A DNA stretch of 34,386 bases, taken from contig JAJZTK010000026.1 of NCBI GenBank assembly GCA_021849045.1, forward strand, positions 1 through 34,386. The letters are read 5' to 3'. The stretch comes from Deltaproteobacteria bacterium. GTDB taxonomy: Bacteria; Desulfobacterota; Desulfuromonadia; Geobacterales; DSM-12255. Under the pieces are notes generated by a model, which saw only the letters and a list, made by a program, of their open reading frames with translations, did not search any database and was not told the DNA's origin. Position numbers and translations under genes: made by a program. Shown here piece by piece: positions 6,992 to 15,442 of the stretch; position 1 is the stretch's first letter; every line of letters starts with the position of its first letter.

Positions 6992-8134
6992 TTATTTGGC
7001 GATGGCCCAATCCCCTTTGGTGATGCGAACCATTTCGAAGGCAGAGTGGTCGAGACCGTTGTGGTCCCTAGGGGACATGTTGAAGATGCCAGAGACGCTC
7101 ACCACCTTGCTAGCGTGTTCAATGCCGTTTCTGATCTGTTCCGGCGTATGGCCGTACCTTTTGATGGCGTTGGCGATGAGCATAAAGGCGTCATAGGCGT
7201 AACCGCCGAAGGTTGATGCCTCGTCGTGGAACGCCTTACGGTAACCGAGATCGTACTCCCTAAGGAGACTCGCCTGGGGGTCCGACTTGGGAAGGACTTC
7301 GTAGATCGCCAGCTTCCCTGCTGGAAGGATCACCCCTTCGGCGGCGTCTGCGCCTGCCAGTTGGATGTACTTTTTGGAGGCGACGCCATGGCTCATGTAG
7401 AGAGGGACTTTGATGCCGAGCTGCCTGATGTTCCTCGTGATCACGGCAGGACCGGGGTTGGTCCCCCAGCAGATGATGGCGTCCGGCTTGATGCCCCGGA
7501 TCTTGGTGAGCTGCGCGGTCATGTCGGTGTCTTTGGGACCATAGAGCTCGTCTGCCACGATGCGGAACCCTTTCTGGGTGGCCATCGCCTTGAGCTGTTC
7601 GCGGCCGGAGGCGCCGAACCCGTCGGTGACAGTCAGAAGGGCGATGGTCTTCTGACTCTTTGCGGACATGTAGTTCAGGATCTTCTCCACCGCTACATGG
7701 TCGTTGGCCGGGGTCTTGAAGACCCAGCGCTTCACCGGGTCAATGATCTTGATGCTGGCGCCGCAGGATATCATCGGGACCTTCTCCCTCTCCGCCACGG
7801 GGATGACCGCCATACTTTCGCCGGTGGTGGTCGGGCCAAGGATGACGCTCACCTTGTCGTCCTTGATCAGTTTGGTGGCGAGCTGGACCGCTTTGGTGGC
7901 GTCACCGCCGGTGTCGTAGCTGACGGCCTCGAGCTTCATGCCGTCTATACCGCCGCTGTCGTTGATCCTCTTCACCAGCATGTCGAAGGTCTTCTTACCG
8001 GGGTCCCCAAGAAAGGAGGCTGGACCGGTTACGGCAAACAATCCACCGATTCTGATCGTGCCGGCGGCAAAAGCAGTGCCATAGAGAAAAATCGCCATCA
8101 TTCCCAAAACTGCGCCCGCGATACACCTTTTCAT
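6992..8134 (-). CDS. livK: LivK-type periplasmic substrate-binding protein (ABC transporter)
   Basis: A 380-aa Peripla_BP_6-family protein. The start MKRCIAGAVLGMMAIFLYGTAFA is a Sec signal peptide with probable cleavage after residue 23. The mature protein begins TIRIGGLFAVTGPASFLGDPGKK, with the family's GPTTTGESMAVIPVAE and YAYDAFMLIANAI segments. GGGAGG lies 7 nt before ATG 8134; longer in-frame starts would hide the signal peptide. Family members bind branched-chain amino acids, but in anaerobic aromatic degraders relatives bind aromatic acids (for example the hba and cou systems of Rhodopseudomonas). The cognate permease next door is truncated. The ligand cannot be told from sequence. 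Confidence 0.88.
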   Translation of the reverse strand: MKRCIAGAVLGMMAIFLYGTAFAAGTIRIGGLFAVTGPASFLGDPGKKTFDMLVKRINDSGGIDGMKLEAVSYDTGGDATKAVQLATKLIKDDKVSVILGPTTTGESMAVIPVAEREKVPMISCGASIKIIDPVKRWVFKTPANDHVAVEKILNYMSAKSQKTIALLTVTDGFGASGREQLKAMATQKGFRIVADELYGPKDTDMTAQLTKIRGIKPDAIICWGTNPGPAVITRNIRQLGIKVPLYMSHGVASKKYIQLAGADAAEGVILPAGKLAIYEVLPKSDPQASLLREYDLGYRKAFHDEASTFGGYAYDAFMLIANAIKRYGHTPEQIRNGIEHASKVVSVSGIFNMSPRDHNGLDHSAFEMVRITKGDWAIAK

Positions 8135-8299
8135 CGTAGACCTCCCGTCCGTTTGTTGGACTGACTTTCCCATTGAACCTCGAACCCGCCAATGCAGGTG
8201 AGACATTTGTTGGAGCAGCATTCATGCCGCGTCCAGCTGTCATCGTGGCAAGAAGGCCCACTCCTGCAGGGTTGTCTCATCCCTCCCTTCAGGATTGCC

Positions 8300-9289
8300 T
8301 CATGAAGGCTTTTCGTTTCCGGGGTGCCGCCAGCCGTTTCCTGCGGCTTTGGCCTCGATCGCCTTGACCAAGCCGCGGATCATGCTGTTGTACGGAGTGG
8401 GAACGCCGACCTGCGTACCGTATTCCACAATCTTCCCGTTGATATAGTCGATCTCGGTTCGACGCCCCGCCTCGATGTCCTGCAGCATGGACGGCTTCAT
8501 GTTTCCTGCGTTCTTGATGTAGTTAAGGCTGTAGGAGTAGAAGCCGGTGCCGAGGATAAATTCGCTCGCCCGGGCCACCGCGATCCCCTCCCTGATCATG
8601 GCGTCAACCAGTTCGAAGAGGACCGGGTCCTTCACCGTCTCGACGATGGTGTTGCCGGTCACTGCGCAAATCGCCATCATGCAGGAGTTGAGCACTGTCT
8701 TGCGCCAGACCATGTCCCCGATCCGGTCGGTATGGAGCGTGTCGAGCCCGCAGTCGGTGAATGCCTTGCAGATAGCAACGGCGGCGTCCGCCGAATACGG
8801 ATCGAGTTCCTGGAGATAGTTAGGCCGGTGGTGGAACGCCACCTTGACATGGCAGGAACTGAGCGGCATACAGCCGTAGTTGACGATCCCCCGCATGACG
8901 TGCCTGGCCCCGAGCTTTTGGGCCAGCTCAAGTTCGGTGTCGATGCCGTTTTGCCAGCTGACGACATAGCGCCCTTCGCCGATAACACCCTCCAGGGCTG
9001 AGGCGACCACGGGGAGCGCGGTGGCCTTCACGGTGACGATGACGACGTCGGGGGGATCGTTGATAAGATCGTCAATCCGGGTGGTCACCTTTGCCACGCA
9101 CCCCTGCAGGTTGTCGGCCCCTTCAATGATAATCCCGGGGTTCAGGGCCGGCTCCAGCAGAGCGGGGATTACGTCGCAGAGGGTGACCTGGTAACCACCC
9201 TTGGCAAGGAAGGCGGCGACCACCCCGCCGACGGGGCCGGCGCCGATCACGGCAAATTTTTTCGGTTTATAGCTGGATGGTTCTTTCAT
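8300..9289 (-). CDS. Ketopantoate-reductase-family 2-oxo-acid reductase
   Basis: A 329-aa PanE/ApbA-family enzyme. The N-terminal NADP site is FAVIGAGPVGGVVAAFLAKGG (a GxGxxG variant). The second-strand region is VKATALPVVASAL, the C-terminal domain has the catalytic Lys region DMVWRKTVLNSCMMAICAVTG, and EIDYINGKIVEYG is a family hallmark. These enzymes reduce a 2-oxo acid to the (R)-2-hydroxy acid. Ketopantoate is the classic substrate, but family members also act on branched or aryl 2-oxo acids. ATG 9289 is chosen for its AGGAG site. It lies just after iorB in the operon, so a 2-oxo acid shared with IorAB is a reasonable inference. Confidence 0.82.
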   Translation of the reverse strand: MKEPSSYKPKKFAVIGAGPVGGVVAAFLAKGGYQVTLCDVIPALLEPALNPGIIIEGADNLQGCVAKVTTRIDDLINDPPDVVIVTVKATALPVVASALEGVIGEGRYVVSWQNGIDTELELAQKLGARHVMRGIVNYGCMPLSSCHVKVAFHHRPNYLQELDPYSADAAVAICKAFTDCGLDTLHTDRIGDMVWRKTVLNSCMMAICAVTGNTIVETVKDPVLFELVDAMIREGIAVARASEFILGTGFYSYSLNYIKNAGNMKPSMLQDIEAGRRTEIDYINGKIVEYGTQVGVPTPYNSMIRGLVKAIEAKAAGNGWRHPGNEKPS

Positions 9290-9350
9290 AGCGTGCGCTC
9301 CTGTAAGTATGATGGAGGTTGCGGGCGGCATCACGCCACCCGCTTCTGGA

Positions 9351-9923
9351 TCAGCCCGCAGCGCCGCCGCGTAGGGCGCTCAGGTTCACCTCAACGCCTT
9401 TCCCCTTTGAGAGCGTCTTGACCACCCCATCGATCACCTTCGCATCGAGCGGGACGTTTTTGATGACGGAGCCGACCATGACCATGTTGACCGCCCTGAC
9501 GTCCCCCGCCTTGTTGGCAATGGAGAGGGCATCGATGGCGTGGGAGTTAGTGCAGCAGCGCACGATCTGCTCCTCGACATCCTTCGGGTAGACGGCCATC
9601 CCGGAGGCGACTGTACTCGGGTTGATGGTCCCCGTGTTGTAGACGAGCCTCCCGCCCGGCTTGAGGAAGTGGACGTACCGCAATGCCTCCAGAGGCTCGA
9701 AGGCGATGAGGAGGTCTGCGGTGCCGGCAATCACGGCGGGGGAGTAGACCTTGTCCCCGATCCGGACGAAGGAGGTGACGCTCCCGCCGCGCTGGGCCAT
9801 GCCGTGCACTTCGTTTTGTTTGGCGTCCAGGCCGCTGGCGAGGGCGCTTTCGGCAAAGACCTTGGAGGCCAGGAGGACCCCCTGCCCGCCGACTCCAGAG
9901 ATAACGATATTGAAGATGTTCAT
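9351..9923 (-). CDS. iorB: Indolepyruvate:ferredoxin oxidoreductase, beta subunit
   Basis: A 190-aa gamma-domain subunit of the 2-oxoacid:ferredoxin oxidoreductase family. It begins NIVISGVGGQGVLLASKVFAE, the typical IorB start, followed by NEVHGMAQRGGSV, which contacts the thiamine cofactor. It works with IorA to convert aryl pyruvates plus CoA to arylacetyl-CoA, CO2 and reduced ferredoxin. It starts 15 nt after the iorA stop and is translationally close-coupled. Confidence 0.93.
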   Translation of the reverse strand: MNIFNIVISGVGGQGVLLASKVFAESALASGLDAKQNEVHGMAQRGGSVTSFVRIGDKVYSPAVIAGTADLLIAFEPLEALRYVHFLKPGGRLVYNTGTINPSTVASGMAVYPKDVEEQIVRCCTNSHAIDALSIANKAGDVRAVNMVMVGSVIKNVPLDAKVIDGVVKTLSKGKGVEVNLSALRGGAAG

Positions 9924-9938
9924 AGTTCCCTCCGCTCC

Positions 9939-11681
9939 TTAACCTTTGGACATCGCGTCGAATTTGCAAAGCTGAGAACAGACTCCGCATCCGTTGCAGA
10001 TATTTGGGTCGATGGCGACCTTCGGTTTGTCCCCGCAATCTCTGAGACCCAGAGCCACGCAGGCGGCCTTGAGGCAGGCTCGGCACCCGGTGCACGTCTC
10101 GGAGTCCACCTTGAGCGGCGGGTTTTTCACCCGGTAGCGGAGAATGCAGGGGTTCCGGTCCACCAGAACGTATGGGCCCGGGGTCTCCAGCCCCTTCTTG
10201 ATGGCCTCCTCGGTAGCCACCAGGTCGTAGGAGTTGATCTCCACGACGTTTTCGACCCCCATCACCTTCGCCAGCTCCATAATGTTCACCTGCTTGGCCG
10301 GATTCCCCGTCAGTACCTGGCCGCTCCCTGGGTTCTCTTGTCCGCCGGTCATACCGGTGGTCCGATTGTCCATGACGATGACCAGGGCGTTGCCGTTGTT
10401 GTAGACCAGGCTAAGAAGGCCGGTCATGCCGGAGTGGAAAAAGGTGGAGTCCCCAAGGACAGCCACCGGCTTCTCCGCCCTCCCGGCTACGGCGTTCACC
10501 TTGGCCATGCCGTGGGCCGCGCTGATACTCGCCCCCATGCAGATGCAGGTATGCATCGCGCCGATCGGTGGAAGCGCTCCCAGCGTGTAGCAGCCGATGT
10601 CGCCGGAGACGAAGACCTTCAGTTTGGCGAGGATCGAGAAGAGACCGCGATGGGCACAACCGGGGCAGAAGATTGGGGGACGCTGCGGGAGGTTCTGAAC
10701 CGGCGCCATCGCGGAGGTCTCCTTCTCGCCGGCCGCCTTCCGGATGATCTCGGAATCGACCTCCAGGCAGTAAGAGATCGGTCCTTTCCCCAGATCGATC
10801 CGGATCCCCATTGCCCTGATCTGCTCCTCGAAGATGGCGTCCATCTCCTCGATGATCATGAACCTTTGCACCTTACCGGCAAACTCACGGATCATCTCCT
10901 CCGGGAGCGGGTGGACCAGACCGAGCTTGAGCACCGAGGCGTCGGGGAATGCCTCGCGGACGTGCTGATAGGCTACGCCGGAGGTGAGAATCCCGATTTC
11001 GGTTCCCCTCATCTCAACACGGTTCAGGGGGGTCGTCTCGGCGTACTCCTTCAGCTTGAGAAGACGTTCCTCGACCTGAATGTGCTTGATCTTGCCGTAG
11101 TTGGGGAGCATGACGTTCTTGGGAACGTTCTTAACCCACTCGCCGACTTTCGGGGTTATCTTCTCCCTCTGCTCGACGTACCCTTTGGCATGGGCGGTTC
11201 GGGTGGTCATGCGCAGGAAGACCGGCGTGTCGAACTGCTCGGAGAGCTCCAGCCCCGTCCGCACGAAGTCGTATGTCTCCTGCGAGTCGGAAGGGTCTAA
11301 CATCGGGACCTTGGCGAACTTTGCGTAGTTGCGGCTGTCCTGCTCGTTCTGGGACGAGTGCTGTCCCGGGTCGTCCGCCACCATGACGATGAAACCCGCG
11401 CCGACCCCTGTGTAAGAAAAGCTCATCAGCGCGTCGGCGGCGACGTTGACGCCGACGTGCTTCATGGTGGCGAGCGCCCTGCCGCCGGCTATGGAGGCGC
11501 CCATGGCTGATTCGAAACCGACCTTCTCGTTGGGAGCCCACTCGCAGTAGACCGCTCCCAGACGCGCCATTTCCTCCAGTACCTCGGTGCTTGGCGTCCC
11601 GGGATAACCGGAGGCGAAAACGCCGCCGGCATCGCCAAAACTCAAAGCGATTGATTCGTTTCCGGAAATTATTCTTTTCAT
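9939..11681 (-). CDS. iorA: Indolepyruvate:ferredoxin oxidoreductase, alpha subunit
   Basis: A 580-aa subunit. The N-terminal pyrimidine-binding domain starts RIISGNESIALSFGDAGG and has GYPGTPSTEV. The thiamine-diphosphate domain has FCPGCAHRG (339-347), GDIGCYTLG and VLGDSTFFHSG (408-418) with MDNRTTGMTGGQENPG. Two C-terminal [4Fe-4S] ferredoxin motifs follow: C530/533/536 with C541, and C562/565/568/572. The length matches IorA. The enzyme is a cytoplasmic oxidoreductase for indolepyruvate, phenylpyruvate and p-hydroxyphenylpyruvate. ATG 11681 has GGGGGAG 8 nt upstream; a GTG at 11690 overlaps the site. In this operon its reduced ferredoxin could feed the activase at 16814-17650, which is inference. 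Confidence 0.95.
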   Translation of the reverse strand: MKRIISGNESIALSFGDAGGVFASGYPGTPSTEVLEEMARLGAVYCEWAPNEKVGFESAMGASIAGGRALATMKHVGVNVAADALMSFSYTGVGAGFIVMVADDPGQHSSQNEQDSRNYAKFAKVPMLDPSDSQETYDFVRTGLELSEQFDTPVFLRMTTRTAHAKGYVEQREKITPKVGEWVKNVPKNVMLPNYGKIKHIQVEERLLKLKEYAETTPLNRVEMRGTEIGILTSGVAYQHVREAFPDASVLKLGLVHPLPEEMIREFAGKVQRFMIIEEMDAIFEEQIRAMGIRIDLGKGPISYCLEVDSEIIRKAAGEKETSAMAPVQNLPQRPPIFCPGCAHRGLFSILAKLKVFVSGDIGCYTLGALPPIGAMHTCICMGASISAAHGMAKVNAVAGRAEKPVAVLGDSTFFHSGMTGLLSLVYNNGNALVIVMDNRTTGMTGGQENPGSGQVLTGNPAKQVNIMELAKVMGVENVVEINSYDLVATEEAIKKGLETPGPYVLVDRNPCILRYRVKNPPLKVDSETCTGCRACLKAACVALGLRDCGDKPKVAIDPNICNGCGVCSQLCKFDAMSKG

Positions 11682-11762
11682 AGATGGCACTCCCCCTAGA
11701 TATGGCTTTACGTTGCAGCCTTGGCCGCCGAAGCTTTCCTTCCCGCCGGAGAATAAGGGCGG

Positions 11763-13103
11763 TTACAGGTATTTCAGCTCCTTTCCCCGCTCCTTCAGTT
11801 CCGCCCGGAACTTCGGGTGCGCGATATTGATGAGCGCCTGGCAGCGCTGGCGAATCGTCTTCGCGTACAGGTCCGCAACGCCGTACTCGGTCACCACGTA
11901 CCGGACGTGGTTGCGGCTGGTCACCACCCCGGATCCATGTTTCAGAAGGGGAACGATCCGGCTCACCACCGTTTCGTCTTTCATCTTGGTCGTGCTCGGC
12001 ATGGTGATGACCGAGAGTCCCCCCTTGGACCGGGAGGCGCCGTAGACAAAGTCGAGCTGGCCCCCAACCGCGGAGTAGAGCTTGGGGCCGATGCTGTCGG
12101 CACAGATCTGCCCGGTGAAATCGACCTCGATCGCGGCGTTAATCGAGACCATCCGGTCGTTTTGCATGATCACGAACGGGTCGTTGATATGCTCAGTCCG
12201 GTGCATCTCGATCATCGGGTTGTTGTGAGCCCAGTCGTAGAGGCGCCTGGTCCCGAGCAGGAAGCCGCAGACGATCTTCCCCTTGTGGAGGGTCTTGTGG
12301 GAGCAGTTCACTACCCCCGCGTCGACCAGATCTATCACCCCGTCGGAGATCAGTTCCGAATGTATCCCCAGATCCTTCTTCTTGAAGAGATGCTTCAACA
12401 CCGCGTCGGGAAGCGAGCCGATCCCCATCTGCATGGTGGCGCCGTCCGGGACCAGCTCCGCAATGTGCCGTGCCAGCTGCTCGACGACCTCCGGGTCCCC
12501 CTCCTCTCCCATGTGCCTTTCCGGGAGGACGCCGTCAGCCTCGATGATCTTTGTCATCCGTGAGACGTGGAGGAAGGTATCCCCAAGGGTCCGCGGCACC
12601 AGCGAGTTCACCTGGGCAATCACTTTCTTGGCCGACTCGGCGGCCGTAAGGGCGAGCCCCGCCTCCGTCCCCAGCGAGCAGAACCCCTTGTCGTCCGGGG
12701 GGGCTACGTTGATGATGGCCACGTCGAGCGGAAGATGGCCGTTTTTGAACAACAGGGGGAACTCCGAGAGAAGGACCGGGGTGAAATCGGCGCGCCCGTC
12801 GTGAATGGCCGGCCGGACGTTGGGGCTGATGAACATGGAGTTGATCCGGAGGTGCCCGTCCATTTCGGGCGCAACGTAGTCCGACGGACAGATGGTCACC
12901 GCCTGGCAAATTTCGACGTTCTTAAGGTTCGGCGCGCGTTTCACCAGGGCCTCCAAAAGCTGCGCCGGTACCGAGGCGTTTCCGGTCAGAAAAAGGCGGT
13001 CGCCGGAGGTCACCTCCTTGACGGCGTCGTCGGCGGTAGTCACTCGTGAAGCGTATATCTCCCGCCAGTCTTTGGTTTTTTTGAGCGTCAGTGTAGCGGT
13101 CAC
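11763..13103 (-). CDS. Acetyl-CoA hydrolase/CoA-transferase family (Cat1/4-hydroxybutyrate CoA-transferase-like)
   Basis: A 446-aa family I CoA-transferase. Features are SGDRLFLTGNASVP near the start, the oxyanion/CoA segment MQMGIGSLPDAV (225-236) and the catalytic Glu250 in HSELISDGV, which forms the glutamyl-CoA thioester in this family. The length (~440) fits butyryl/4-hydroxybutyrate:acetate CoA-transferases rather than the ~510-aa succinate group. I prefer the GTG at 13103 with AAGGAG 6-7 nt upstream; an ATG at 13121 has no site. The likely role is moving CoA from acetyl-CoA or another acyl-CoA to the pathway acid. A 250-bp gap upstream contains only short inverted repeats (CAGCGGC/GCCGCTG, 13199-13217, and ACTCTG/CAGAGT, 13279-13294). 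Confidence 0.87.
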   Translation of the reverse strand: MTATLTLKKTKDWREIYASRVTTADDAVKEVTSGDRLFLTGNASVPAQLLEALVKRAPNLKNVEICQAVTICPSDYVAPEMDGHLRINSMFISPNVRPAIHDGRADFTPVLLSEFPLLFKNGHLPLDVAIINVAPPDDKGFCSLGTEAGLALTAAESAKKVIAQVNSLVPRTLGDTFLHVSRMTKIIEADGVLPERHMGEEGDPEVVEQLARHIAELVPDGATMQMGIGSLPDAVLKHLFKKKDLGIHSELISDGVIDLVDAGVVNCSHKTLHKGKIVCGFLLGTRRLYDWAHNNPMIEMHRTEHINDPFVIMQNDRMVSINAAIEVDFTGQICADSIGPKLYSAVGGQLDFVYGASRSKGGLSVITMPSTTKMKDETVVSRIVPLLKHGSGVVTSRNHVRYVVTEYGVADLYAKTIRQRCQALINIAHPKFRAELKERGKELKYL

Positions 13104-13344
13104 TTTATTCTCCTTTCTCATTCGATGAAGAGTCGTTCGATGGAACCCCTTGCCCCCCTTCCACCACTCCTTGCGGGAGGAGGACAGGAGAGGCGCCACA
13201 GCGGCAGATGGCCGCTGAACTCAGACCACAGCTTCTCCCCGCATCCCAGCAACGGAGAGGGACTAATCGAGGTCTTTTACTCTGGGATCAGAGTCTGCAG
13301 CGGTGTCAGGATCTTCCTTGCTCGCTTGCCCCCTACTTCGCAAA

Positions 13345-13370
13345 GGAGAATCCTTAGATCCTGATTCTCC
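13345..13370 (-). terminator. Short stem-loop at the end of the acyl-CoA synthetase gene
   Basis: GGAGAATC (13345-13352) and GATTCTCC (13363-13370) are perfect inverted arms that enclose the stop codon of the synthetase. The minus strand continues with TTTG. It may be a weak terminator or a processing site before the 250-bp gap. Confidence 0.35.
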
Positions 13371-15441
13371 CGTCGACTGCATAGACGGAGTCGGAGAAGG
13401 CGAGGATCGGGTTCAGGTCAATCTCCTTGATCATCGGGAGGTCGGTGAGGAGCATGGAGACGCGCTGGATCAGCTTCAGAACCCTTTCCTTGTCGATCCC
13501 CTTGTCACCCCGCACCCCATCAAGCAGGGCCGCGGCCTTGATCCTGGCCAGCATCTCCTGGGCTTCCACCCGGGTCACGGGTGCGATTTTGAACACTACG
13601 TCTTTCAGGACCTCGACGTAGATCCCTCCCAGCCCGAACATCACCAGATGCCCCAGATTCCGCTCTGCGGTGGCACCGACGATCAGCTCGCGCCCCCCGG
13701 GAAGGAATTTCTGCACGAAGAACTTGAGGCCACCGTAGCAGCCGAGCCGCAGCTGCATATCCTCCACCGCGGCGCGGACGGCGGCAGCGTCCTTCAGATT
13801 CACAGCCACCCCGCCCATATCGCTCTTGTGGTCGATCTCCTCGCAGTCCACCTTCACCACCACCGGGAAACCGATCAATTCGGCGGCAACGACCGCCTCG
13901 ACCGCAGTCTCCACAATTCTCCATTCGGCGACCGGGACGCTGTAGGCCCCGAAGATGCCGTAAACCTCGGCGGCAGTGAGAACGCTGCGTCCCTCTCGCT
14001 GCGCACCCTCCACGATTTGCTTGGCTTTGGCAGGATTCACGTCGCTGAAGCTTTCGGGAACCCCGATATCCCTTCTCTTAAGCCTGCCGTACCTTGCCAG
14101 CGACCCGAGCACCCTGGCGGCGGCGCTCGGGTTGGTGTAGCAGGGGACTCCCCCCTCTCGGAGAATCTGGCTGGTGACCTGGAAATTTTCTAGCACCAGG
14201 TTGGTCATGAAGTTGCAGACGATCGGCTTCTTCCCCTGACGGCTCACCTCGACGATCTCCTGCGCTATGGCATGGGTATCGGCAAAGGGGGCGGTTACGA
14301 AGTTCATGAAGACGCTGTCTATACCCTCCTCCGCCATCAGCACGTCAAGGGCGGCCCGGAAGTGCTTGCTGCTCGCGGTTGCCACCACGTCTATCGGATT
14401 TTCCAGCGCCGCCTCAGGGAGCAGAGCCTCCTTCAGCTTCGCGATTGAGGTATCAGACAGGCGCGGGACGTTCAGCCCGCACGTCACCAGCACGTCAGTG
14501 GCGATGACCGCAGGGCCGCCGGTATTGGTGATCACCCCCACACGGTTCCCGGCGGGGATCGGCTGGGTCTCGAAGGCCATGGCGGCGCGCACCATTTCCT
14601 CCTCGTCCGAGAAGGAGAGTATCCCGGTTTTCTCGAAGATGAGCTCGGTGGCGATGTCGACTCCGGCAAAGGAGCCGGTGTGGGAGGAGGCTGCCTTGGC
14701 CCCCCGCTCGGTACGCCCCGCCTTCATGGCAAGGATCGGCTTTCGGGGCGCCACCTGTTTGGCCGCTTCAAGGAATGCCCTCGGGTTGGCAAACCCTTCG
14801 GTATAGAGGAGAATGGCCTTGGTCCCCGGGTCAGAGCCGTAATAGCTCACCACCTCCGAGATGGAGACGTCGCAAGCATTGCCATTGGAGGCGTAGAGGC
14901 GCATGCCGATCCCAAGGTCGAAAAGGGCCTGCATAATGATGGAGCCGACCCCGCCGCTCAGGGCCACTACAGAGATGCCGCCCGGCTTGGGATAGGTGTA
15001 GGTGAAGTTGCAGTAGGCCTTGAAGGTTGGATCGGAGTTGATGATCCCCTGGCAGTTGGGGCCGAAGATTCGAACCCCGTACTCCTTGGCGTTTCCCAGG
15101 AACACCCTCTGGAGTCGGTCCCCTTCCTCCCCCAGTTCAGAAAAGCCGGCCGAGTTGATGATTACCGCCTTGACCCCCTTGGTGCCGCAATCGACAATGG
15201 CCTGGGGGACCTGCGTGCTCGGGATGATCACATGGGCCAGATCGATCGGCCCCGGGACCTCCTCCAGCGATCGGTAGGCCTTGAGCCCGCGCACCTCGGG
15301 CGCAGTCGGGTTGATGGGATAGATCTTTCCCGTGTAGCCGTAATGTTGCAGGTTTTTTATGATGACGTTGCCGATGGAAAGCTCTTTGGTGGAGGCGCCA
15401 ACGATGGCGATCGCTTTCGGCTTAAAGAGTGGATCCAGCAT
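13354..15441 (-). CDS. ADP-forming acyl-CoA synthetase (fused alpha-beta)
   Basis: A 695-aa fusion of the alpha (CoA-binding, ligase-CoA) and beta (ATP-grasp) halves of NDP-forming acyl-CoA synthetases. The N-terminal CoA-binding domain is KAIAIVGASTKELSIGN, FGPNCQGIIN follows, and the phospho-acceptor His254 lies in ASSHTGSFAG. The ATP-grasp domain occupies about 480-695 (GFPVVVKVDC, HKSDMGGV, GRELIVGA, EIDLNPI). The reversible reaction is acyl-CoA + ADP + Pi to acid + CoA + ATP. With IorAB this is the classic route by which some anaerobes make ATP from arylacetyl-CoA. The start at 15441 lies 1 nt after the upstream stop, with GAGGAGG before it; coupling is certain in layout. Acid range cannot be read from sequence. 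Confidence 0.9.
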   Translation of the reverse strand: MLDPLFKPKAIAIVGASTKELSIGNVIIKNLQHYGYTGKIYPINPTAPEVRGLKAYRSLEEVPGPIDLAHVIIPSTQVPQAIVDCGTKGVKAVIINSAGFSELGEEGDRLQRVFLGNAKEYGVRIFGPNCQGIINSDPTFKAYCNFTYTYPKPGGISVVALSGGVGSIIMQALFDLGIGMRLYASNGNACDVSISEVVSYYGSDPGTKAILLYTEGFANPRAFLEAAKQVAPRKPILAMKAGRTERGAKAASSHTGSFAGVDIATELIFEKTGILSFSDEEEMVRAAMAFETQPIPAGNRVGVITNTGGPAVIATDVLVTCGLNVPRLSDTSIAKLKEALLPEAALENPIDVVATASSKHFRAALDVLMAEEGIDSVFMNFVTAPFADTHAIAQEIVEVSRQGKKPIVCNFMTNLVLENFQVTSQILREGGVPCYTNPSAAARVLGSLARYGRLKRRDIGVPESFSDVNPAKAKQIVEGAQREGRSVLTAAEVYGIFGAYSVPVAEWRIVETAVEAVVAAELIGFPVVVKVDCEEIDHKSDMGGVAVNLKDAAAVRAAVEDMQLRLGCYGGLKFFVQKFLPGGRELIVGATAERNLGHLVMFGLGGIYVEVLKDVVFKIAPVTRVEAQEMLARIKAAALLDGVRGDKGIDKERVLKLIQRVSMLLTDLPMIKEIDLNPILAFSDSVYAVDGRIRI

Positions 15442-15442
15442 G

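Noticed and set aside
7226-8164. 312-codon plus-strand open frame over livK
   Set aside because: Antisense to livK, no start signal and no family resemblance.
9540-11300. 586-codon plus-strand open frame across iorB and iorA
   Set aside because: Antisense to well-conserved iorAB; its composition (rich in His, Asp, Gly, Val) is typical of an antisense shadow.
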